Below the pieces are notes generated by a model that saw only the letters and a list, made by a program, of their open reading frames with translations, searched no databases and had not been told where the DNA came from. The position numbers and the translations under genes are program-made. DNA of 64,000 nucleotides, from contig NZ_RYYU01000001.1 of NCBI RefSeq assembly GCF_003977605.1, forward strand, positions 2,296,600 through 2,360,599, given 5' to 3'. Below are positions 57,745 through 64,000 of the stretch, in pieces. Origin of the DNA: Prevotella koreensis (lineage in GTDB: Bacteria; Bacteroidota; Bacteroidia; Bacteroidales; Bacteroidaceae). The first letter of the stretch is position 1, and every line of letters begins with the position of its first letter.

Positions 57745-60700
57745 ATGAAAAAGTTATTTACTTTATTGTTACTGTCCCTTGTATTCTTAATCGCATCTTC
57801 ACAAGAGTGCCTTGCTGATAATGGCGTGAAGATGAGGAAAGAAGAAACAGGTGCAGTGAAATCGTTCAAGATTATACCGAATTATAATCGTAAAACGAAA
57901 GTGTATTCCGCAAAAGCAATAGGTGATGTGCCAGAAGGAGTGACCGTCGATTTTAATAGTCAAGATATAAGCAGTTTTATTTTAAGTAAAGGTAATTCAA
58001 GTAGTATTACTATTTCCGGCATGCCTTCTACTTGTACTATTACGGGTATCTCTGCTATAGTAAGAGCCAATCTAAGAGGTGGTGCAGGCTTGATTACCGC
58101 AACAGAGGGTGATAATCAATTTGCTTCTTTGGCATTTCATGGTGGATCAATGGACGAGGCGCATGGAATAGTAAACGATTATGGCATAGAGGTAGGTGAT
58201 AAAAAAACTTCTGTGAATTTTACATTTCCTAATGGTAATTATCAGGTAGGGGGTAATGATATTACACTTTTTGCCAAAAACTTAGAGGTTGTGGAGAAAC
58301 CAGAATTTACTACAACTATTTATATAAATGAATACACTGTTTATTACACCGAACCTACAGCAACTCCTGTAAATATCAAAGTGACGATGAATGGCATTTC
58401 ACCGACCATGAGTCTTGCAAACAAGGCAACGGGAGATGCCGTAGATGTAGGTACTCCGGAAGGAAGAAACTACAATTTCCAGGCTACGAAAGGTACTTAT
58501 GTGCTCACGGCATACGCCACAAACGGAACAACAAATAACGGAACAATCGAAATCAACGTTACCGACGAACCGGAACAGTCATTCATGGTGTTCACAAACA
58601 CAGCATACGCTACAAACACCAAAGGTGAAAATGTCTTCTGGGAGGCTGATGTGGATTACACCGTTGAGGCCGAAGTGAACTCACGCGAAGGAGTGAAACA
58701 AGAAATTACAGTAGGCAACAGCATAATACCGGGACGCAAAACTTTCCTTGCACTGAATGGCAACAGTTACTACGTGACGATGACACCAAGCGAGGAACAT
58801 CAGGCCGAAGGTTACATGACCCTCTATAAGGCCGGCACACTTACGGCAGGTGTCAACGTGGCAGGTATAATACCGAAGGGTGGCGACCGCACTATCACTA
58901 TTCCCGCCGATGCCGAACTGTTCCTTGGCATAAAGTTCGCACACTTCACTGCCTTTAAAGAGATAAAGCCAACAAAGACAGAGGTGGTTGGAAACAATAA
59001 GTTGCTGACATATCATTTGGCAGAATATCAGGTCTATAACTATCGCACTTGGCGTGAGGGTGGACTTACACAAGCAGGCTATTTCATTTCGAAAGCGGGC
59101 GACAACGTGTGTCCCGAACTGATTTTTACAGAAGAAGACTATGCTGCCTTCGGACCCAAAACGATAAAGCACGACGTGACATGGAACGGAGGATATGAGA
59201 CCGGAGACATCTTCGTCAACATAAACGAACGAGGACATCTGAATATGAAGGTGGGCGATAAGTATGATGCGCACGCAATGCGTACATGGCAACTTACCGA
59301 CACGCAGACAAACAACTACTTCATGGAACCCGACTTCCATTACACTGTAGTGGATTTGGACGGTAATCCGAGCACCGGAGTAATAGAAATTTCGCCGCGT
59401 CCTAACTCCGAAGGTGGCGACTGTTGGTCGGTAATAAACGCCGTTGGAAAAGGTACGGCAATTGTTCTCGTCACCTACGATGCCATCGGAACAAACTATT
59501 ACGACTACTCGTATAAGACACAAAAGGTGGAGAAAACGCCTTATATGGGTGGCGAATATTGGGGCGCGATATGGCCCGAGAATACTGCTGCATACGTAGT
59601 TACCGTTGGTGGCGATGCTACGACCATCAAGCCTAACATGCACATCAACGAGGCATACAACACCGGCGCACTGAAGGTGGCAGGCGAAAACGTAGATGCA
59701 GAGCACGATGTGTTCTACTATCTTGATACCGAACCCGGCGCAGAATATACCTTCACTCCGGAAGGTGTGGCATCTGTGGAAATGGCATATCCTACTATCG
59801 GTGCACAGATGGCAACATACACCGGCTTCGGAAGCGAAGGCGTGACAAAGAATGACAACGGCTCATACACGCTATTACTGAAAGAAGGACGCCAGATAGT
59901 ACGCATGAAAGATGCGCAGGGCAATGCCGTCTATCAGGTGCTCACGGCTAAACCGTGCCACCGCGAAATAACCAATGAGTCGCGTCCGGGCAGCAATATA
60001 TTCCAACCGGGCGACAAGGTGAAGATTCAATACAGCGGTCTGCGCCACCCGGCAAACAAACTTTCGGGCATTTACAACATGTCTGCGTATGTTACTTACA
60101 ACAGTGTGCCTAACGGTACGTCGCTGATTCTCGGACCGGGACAATACACCTTCGGCTCTGCTCCGGCAGCACAGGCAATCATGTTTGAGATTGCTGAAGA
60201 CCATGATGTGGCCGCAACGCCGGAGATTGTAATGAATGAGGGCGTGTTACAGGTAAATGGTTACGGCGACCCAATTGGCAATCACCGCACCATAAGTCGT
60301 CTGGCAGGTCGCTCTCCTAACTTCACTGCCGTTCCTCACAAGACCTACTTCGGCTTCATTCCTGAAGTTCGTATTGCGCTTTCTCCTCTTAAAAAATTCG
60401 TGATTCGTCCTGTTTCTGACGTTCCGGATGTAGCATATACCATCACCAAAAATGGCAAGCCCGTGACTGATAATGGTGACGGTACGTTCTCCGGAACATA
60501 CGGCAACTATGTAATCATCGGTGCAAAGGCGGGTTACAGATGTTATCGTGGCAAGTTCACCATAGCCGATGATGCTGAAGGCGAACAGATAGTCAATGTC
60601 GGTATGCAGAAAGCAAGTACGCCGGATGCATGGGACGGTGTGACAAAGACCGAACCGAGCAGCGTTGATGGAGTATATCAGATTGCTACAGGAGCAGAAA

Positions 60701-61617
60701 TGGCGTGGTATGGCAACGATGTTAATTCAGGCAACAGGGACACAAAGGCTGTGCTCATTGCCGACATCGACCTCGCCGACTACGACTGGAGACCGATGGG
60801 CGGAGGCGTTACCAGCAAGGCTTACAAGGGAGTATTCGATGGTCAGGGACACACTATCAGCGGTATATACGTTGATAACCCAACGAACTCTCATCAGGGA
60901 TTCTTCGGCTTCGTGAACAATGGTACTGTCAAGAATCTAACCATCGATGGACAAGTGACCGGAAGTCAGTATATCGGAGCATTGGCAGCATATCTGGGAT
61001 ACAATACAACGATTGACCGTTGTGTCAACAAGGCAACTGTGAACGCTACTGTTAGTTATGCCGGTGGTTTGGTGGGCTACCTCTCTGAAGGAACGTCTGT
61101 GATTACCAACTGCTACAACCTCGGTACTGTGAAGTCGCCACTCTCGGCCGGTGGTATTGCCGGTGCCAACTTCCTCACTGCCGTGGTAGAGAATGTGTTC
61201 AGCCTTGGAGAGATAGAATGTAATGACAAAGCCGGTGCATGTGTCGGCGGAACTTCTACCAAGGAGAACTTCAAGAATGTCTTTGCCGTGCGTGAGTACA
61301 ACATCACCGACGCTCATACCCTCGTCACCGAGGAGCAGATGAAGTCGGGCGAGGTGGCTTATAAACTTGGCGAGGCGTTCGGACAAGAGATTGGTAAGGA
61401 CGAACATCCTGTTATAGGTGGAATGAAGGTGTTCTATAGCGAAACCACTAACACCTACTACAACGAGTTGCCGAACTGCATTTATGAACTCGACTGCGAC
61501 CTTTCGGGCGCGAAGGAAATCTTTGATGCCAACGGTCGCCGACTGCCACAGGCGCAACGCGGACTGAACATAGTGCGCTTGCAGAACGGTAAGGTGGTCA
61601 AGGTGACAAGAAGATAA
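57745..61617 (+). CDS. Giant surface protein of the cobalamin locus (GLUG-like repeats, T9SS-like tail)
   Basis: 1290 residues from the ATG at 57745 (MKKLFTLLLLSLVFLIASSQ, signal peptide); the frame opens at 57712. Residues about 30-205 copy the second domain of the preceding protein. The middle (about 210-1000) is a series of beta-rich domains of unknown type (YHLAEYQVYNYRTWREGGLT, KFAHFTAFKEI, YCHREIT region). Residues about 1000-1200 resemble GLUG repeats of adhesins: AYKGVFDGQGHTISGIYVDN, GFFGFVNNGTVKNLTIDGQV, YIGALAAYLGYNTTIDRCVN, AGGLVGYLSEGTSVITNCYN. The last 30 residues (AKEIFDANGRRLPQAQRGLN, IVRLQNGKVVKVTRR) look like a sorting tail. A surface role with cobalamin capture is inferred from the locus. 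Confidence 0.78.
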   Translation: MKKLFTLLLLSLVFLIASSQECLADNGVKMRKEETGAVKSFKIIPNYNRKTKVYSAKAIGDVPEGVTVDFNSQDISSFILSKGNSSSITISGMPSTCTITGISAIVRANLRGGAGLITATEGDNQFASLAFHGGSMDEAHGIVNDYGIEVGDKKTSVNFTFPNGNYQVGGNDITLFAKNLEVVEKPEFTTTIYINEYTVYYTEPTATPVNIKVTMNGISPTMSLANKATGDAVDVGTPEGRNYNFQATKGTYVLTAYATNGTTNNGTIEINVTDEPEQSFMVFTNTAYATNTKGENVFWEADVDYTVEAEVNSREGVKQEITVGNSIIPGRKTFLALNGNSYYVTMTPSEEHQAEGYMTLYKAGTLTAGVNVAGIIPKGGDRTITIPADAELFLGIKFAHFTAFKEIKPTKTEVVGNNKLLTYHLAEYQVYNYRTWREGGLTQAGYFISKAGDNVCPELIFTEEDYAAFGPKTIKHDVTWNGGYETGDIFVNINERGHLNMKVGDKYDAHAMRTWQLTDTQTNNYFMEPDFHYTVVDLDGNPSTGVIEISPRPNSEGGDCWSVINAVGKGTAIVLVTYDAIGTNYYDYSYKTQKVEKTPYMGGEYWGAIWPENTAAYVVTVGGDATTIKPNMHINEAYNTGALKVAGENVDAEHDVFYYLDTEPGAEYTFTPEGVASVEMAYPTIGAQMATYTGFGSEGVTKNDNGSYTLLLKEGRQIVRMKDAQGNAVYQVLTAKPCHREITNESRPGSNIFQPGDKVKIQYSGLRHPANKLSGIYNMSAYVTYNSVPNGTSLILGPGQYTFGSAPAAQAIMFEIAEDHDVAATPEIVMNEGVLQVNGYGDPIGNHRTISRLAGRSPNFTAVPHKTYFGFIPEVRIALSPLKKFVIRPVSDVPDVAYTITKNGKPVTDNGDGTFSGTYGNYVIIGAKAGYRCYRGKFTIADDAEGEQIVNVGMQKASTPDAWDGVTKTEPSSVDGVYQIATGAEMAWYGNDVNSGNRDTKAVLIADIDLADYDWRPMGGGVTSKAYKGVFDGQGHTISGIYVDNPTNSHQGFFGFVNNGTVKNLTIDGQVTGSQYIGALAAYLGYNTTIDRCVNKATVNATVSYAGGLVGYLSEGTSVITNCYNLGTVKSPLSAGGIAGANFLTAVVENVFSLGEIECNDKAGACVGGTSTKENFKNVFAVREYNITDAHTLVTEEQMKSGEVAYKLGEAFGQEIGKDEHPVIGGMKVFYSETTNTYYNELPNCIYELDCDLSGAKEIFDANGRRLPQAQRGLNIVRLQNGKVVKVTRR

Positions 61618-61647
61618 CGACCGATCTTCAAAAGATACATTAATTTT

Positions 61648-61692
61648 CGCCCGGACATTCGCAATGAGTTGCGGTGTCCGGGCGATTTTTTT
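61648..61692 (+). terminator. Terminator of the cobalamin uptake operon
   Basis: Stem CGCCCGGACA (61648-61657) with TGTCCGGGCG (61675-61684), inner GCAA/TTGC pairing, followed by seven T. Confidence 0.92.
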
Positions 61693-61711
61693 GTGAAGTG
61701 ACTCAGGATAT

Positions 61712-61777
61712 TTTTAACCCATACCGGTAAATTAGAGTCCTTGATCGATTTTGTTCGATTGCCGGGCAGATTGTGCT
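61712..61777 (+). repeat. Direct repeat flanking the cobalamin locus, right copy
   Basis: TTTTAACCC, then the core GATTTTGTTCGATTGCCGGG plus CAGATTGTGCT (61747-61777). It differs from the left copy by one substitution and one insertion in the core. It ends right at the 3' end of the sensor kinase gene. Confidence 0.75.
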
Positions 61778-61779
61778 GA

Positions 61780-63240
61780 CTAAAGGTTTTTGCGCAGCGT
61801 GAAGGTCAGGCATAGTCCGCCCGAATGGTTGTTCTCCACCTTTATGCTGCCTCCATGTGCAAGCACCGCGTTCTTCACTATTGACAGTCCGAGTCCTGTT
61901 CCTCCCATCTTTCTGCTCCGTCCTTTGTCAACCCTGTAGAAACGCTCGAACAGTCGGTCAAGATGATGTTGCGGAACGCCCGCGCCGTTGTCGCTGAAGC
62001 GGAAGAGGTAGGCCTCGTTGTCGGCATGCACTGTCGCGCTAAGAGTTATTGTGGTGCCTTCGCCGGCGTATGCGATGGCATTGTCGGTAAGGTTGCGGAA
62101 TATGCTGTATATCAACGATGGGTTTCCGTTGATGTGCATTGTGGGAGGTATATGCAGGTCGAATGTCATTTTCCTGTTTTCGAGTTCGAGTGCCACCTCA
62201 TTCACTATCTTGCGAATTTGCTGCGCGATATCAATTTTCGTGAACTGTATGTTGGCCATTCCGTCATCCATTTGGTTGAGTGCCGAAATGTCGTTTACGA
62301 GATGTCCGAGTCTTATGCTTTGGTCGTAGCATCGTTTTATGAAACGCGTGCGCGTCTCTTCGTCGATGTCGGGCGACGAGAGTATTGTCTCCAGATAGCC
62401 CTCAATGCTCGCTATCGGTGTCTTCAGTTCGTGCGCTATGTTCTGCGTGAGTTGTCGTTTGAGGATGTTCTGTTCGTTTTTCGTCTTTTGCAGGCGTATG
62501 TATAGTTTCACGATATGCTCTGAAATCTCCCCCAGTTCGTCGTCAGAGAATTTCGCAAGGTCTTCTATGTTGAGTGTCATGTTCTTGTTGGTCTTGCTTG
62601 CGAATATCCTAAGTTGTGTAACGTTGTTGCTCACGCGGTTGATGAATCGGTAGAGCGACACCGACACTATGATAAGAGCAATGATTGAGATGCTCATGAA
62701 GATGATGTCTGTCGAGAGGTCTTTTCCGAGGTCTTCGTCGAAAGGCAGTGCCGTGCGTATTACCAATGAGTCGGCAGGGTAGTGTGTCGCGGAATAGAAG
62801 AAATTGCCTTTCACCGTGGCACTTGGTCGGCTTATGTCATATCCTCGTCCGTCTTTCAGAGCCTTTCTGAACTCTATGCGGTTGGCATGGTTCTTTATCG
62901 CCTCCGTCTTTTTTCGCTGACTGTCGAATATCACGGTGCCGTTTTCGTGTATTAAGGTGACGCGCATGTTCTCCTGCGGGTGCTTTTTTATATATTCTGT
63001 TATTGTTCCGATGTCGGCAATGCCACCGTTTTGTCTTTGCAGTTGCAGCATCTCATACATACGGTCGTTATAGTCTTGCAACCGTTGGTTGATGTTCTCT
63101 ATCCTGTTTTTGTTGTCGTTCGACTTGTATAGGAACACGAACGAGAAAATCACGAATACGAACAGCGACAAAATGAGTATGAAAACGCGCCCTCCGATGG
63201 AACGTTTTCTTATGTTGCCATTCATTGAAGCAATATCCAT
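61780..63240 (-). CDS. Membrane sensor histidine kinase (PhoR-like), no adjacent response regulator
   Basis: 486 residues: helix 1 (about 18-38), a periplasmic sensing domain (about 40-175), helix 2 (about 178-198, IIFMSISIIALIIVSVSLY), HAMP-like linker, and the HisKA domain with LTQNIAHELKTPIASIEGYL (phospho-acceptor His near 270). The ATPase domain has the N box IFRNLTDNAIAYAG, G1 FRFSDNGAGVP, F box LFERFYRVDKGRSR and G2 GGTGLGLSIVKNAVLAHGG. All boxes are intact. In Bacteroidales such kinases are usually next to an OmpR-type regulator, but neither side has one in this window (the right neighbour is fumarase). Signal and partner unknown. -7 box CAAAAGTA at 63358-63365. Confidence 0.93.
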   Translation of the reverse strand: MDIASMNGNIRKRSIGGRVFILILSLFVFVIFSFVFLYKSNDNKNRIENINQRLQDYNDRMYEMLQLQRQNGGIADIGTITEYIKKHPQENMRVTLIHENGTVIFDSQRKKTEAIKNHANRIEFRKALKDGRGYDISRPSATVKGNFFYSATHYPADSLVIRTALPFDEDLGKDLSTDIIFMSISIIALIIVSVSLYRFINRVSNNVTQLRIFASKTNKNMTLNIEDLAKFSDDELGEISEHIVKLYIRLQKTKNEQNILKRQLTQNIAHELKTPIASIEGYLETILSSPDIDEETRTRFIKRCYDQSIRLGHLVNDISALNQMDDGMANIQFTKIDIAQQIRKIVNEVALELENRKMTFDLHIPPTMHINGNPSLIYSIFRNLTDNAIAYAGEGTTITLSATVHADNEAYLFRFSDNGAGVPQHHLDRLFERFYRVDKGRSRKMGGTGLGLSIVKNAVLAHGGSIKVENNHSGGLCLTFTLRKNL

Positions 63241-63312
63241 ATCCTCTTTTTTGCTTTTATATTATTGTAATACAATCGTTACTCTCGGCTCCGAAACGTG
63301 CCGTTTTCAGAG

Positions 63313-63353
63313 TGAAGCGCAGAAAGAACACTCACCTCTCATCGCTTATCTCC
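63313..63353. repeat. Family C repeat in the kinase leader
   Basis: GAAGCGCAGAAAGAACACTC followed by ACCTCTCATCGCTTATCTC, similar to GAGCGAAGAAAGAACGCTCA and CCTCATCGCTCAAC at 49409-49448. Confidence 0.55.
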
Positions 63354-63545
63354 TTTGCAAAAGTAGTGAATTATCGTTGTCCGACAATGTTATAATGCCT
63401 TTTTCTTGCTTTTTGTAACATAAATATAATATCGTTCTGAACGGCTCGTAATTTCATATTCTTTTTTTCTTGGAAATACATAATGATGATTATTATTAGC
63501 GATATGACCACGAATCAGATGCCAATAGGATAGCCTTGTGATTGC

Positions 63546-63632
63546 AAAATGGGCGAGATTAGAAAGCAAATTGGGCGAATTTGGAAAGCAAAATGGGCGA
63601 AATTGCTGACCAAAACAGGCGAAATTGCTTTG
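63546..63632 (-). repeat. 22-bp periodic array, family A (locus 5)
   Basis: Four units in reverse orientation at 63546, 63568, 63590 and 63612, 22 bp apart: AAAATGGGCGAGATT, AAATTGGGCGAATTT, AAAATGGGCGAAATTG and AAAACAGGCGAAATTG. Confidence 0.9.
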
Positions 63633-63782
63633 CGCTTTCAAGTCTTTGGTGTCTTATTAAACAAGAGGTCTTAGCGGAAAATATCCCCTAAAACCTCTTG
63701 TTTAATAGTAAATATGATATAAAGAATCTATCATTTCCTTATCAGGAAAGGAATGATTGTTTCTTTTTCTTTTCGCTTTCTC

Positions 63783-64000
63783 TTAGCAACTGCACTGACG
63801 TGGTTTCAGTTGTTTGAAGAAATCGTTTCCCTTATCGTCAACGAGTATGAATGCGGGGAAGTCTTCAACGTCGATTTTCCATATCGCCTCCATACCGAGT
63901 TCGGGGTATTCAACACACTCTATCGACTTGATGCTCGACTGCGAAAGCACTGCTGCCACGCCGCCGATAGTGCCGAGATAGAATCCGCCGTGCTTGCGAC
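63783..64000 (-). CDS. Class I fumarate hydratase (C-terminal end; 5' part outside window)
   Basis: 72 C-terminal codons: [60 protein letters not shown] and a Cys-containing end (PRQCSC). This matches the beta-part of iron-sulfur class I fumarases, which interconvert fumarate and malate in the cytosol, a key step of the reductive branch in succinate-forming Bacteroidota. The gene continues to the right beyond the window. Confidence 0.9.
   Translation of the reverse strand, partial: RKHGGFYLGTIGGVAAVLSQSSIKSIECVEYPELGMEAIWKIDVEDFPAFILVDDKGNDFFKQLKPRQCSC

Larger units (their letters stand above)
63241..63782. other. Gap between sensor kinase and fumarase
   Basis: 542 bp: the kinase promoter region (63358-63365), a family C element (63313-63353), a family A array (63546-63632), a 14-bp hairpin ATTAAACAAGAGGT/ACCTCTTGTTTAAT (63656-63708) and a smaller hairpin near 63729-63756 that may end the fumarase transcript. 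No gene is supported. Confidence 0.6.

Overview
The window comes from a member of the Bacteroidota, most probably Prevotellaceae (Prevotella or a close relative). This rests on the SusC/SusD pair, TonB-dependent receptors, promoters of the TTTG-N19/20-TAnnTTTG type, T9SS-like sorting tails, an ExbB-ExbD-ExbD-TonB operon and an OMR1-PnuT thiamine locus. It is ordinary chromosome with two eroded accessory patches. || Layout. 1-9.3 kb: a PorW/SprE-like TPR lipoprotein (cut by the window edge), aroA, two exported proteins (one with a T9SS-like tail), a possible stand-alone JetD-like Toprim protein, a DUF4846 lipoprotein, tRNA-Pro and tRNA-Lys, an AI-2E/PerM permease and tdk. 9.4-20.8 kb: LptF/G permease, ribBA, the exbB-exbD-exbD-tonB-PstS-like-TPR operon and a superfamily 1 helicase. 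20.9-27.8 kb is an accessory patch: two divergent HU-like genes separated by two different insertion sequences, then a tightly coupled 31-codon ORF and a PD-(D/E)XK nuclease-like gene, an AraC pseudogene and a truncated UmuC. 28-36 kb: nitroreductase, AdoCbl-dependent ribonucleotide reductase (nrdJ), folB, cell-wall amidase, MlaD-like protein, dnaA. 36-44.4 kb: M15 peptidase, a repeat-rich non-coding island, tRNA-Met, and a SusC-SusD-lipoprotein-lipoprotein operon. 44.5-48.5 kb: alpha/beta hydrolase, a second decayed patch (deleted IS copy, kinase fragment, KilA-N pseudogene, bracketed by an 18-bp direct repeat) and a YetF-like protein. 48.6-61.6 kb: two vitamin uptake loci placed back to back, a TPP riboswitch with OMR1-PnuT (minus strand) and a cobalamin riboswitch with BtuB, a BtuG-like propeller, a DUF4465 protein and a giant surface protein (plus strand). 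61.8-64 kb: an orphan sensor kinase and the end of a class I fumarase. || How the parts work together. The ExbB/ExbD/TonB complex can energise the SusC, OMR1 and BtuB outer-membrane receptors seen here. Imported cobalamin would serve the B12-dependent NrdJ, and thiamine uptake is controlled by TPP. || The least explained signal is non-coding. Intergenic arrays with a strict 22-bp period and core CAATTTCGCCCA occur at five places. Two further families of 21-24-bp periodic arrays occur in other gaps, and all three lie side by side in one island at 37.5-37.8 kb. One of these repeat families also appears to have inserted in frame into the PnuT gene.
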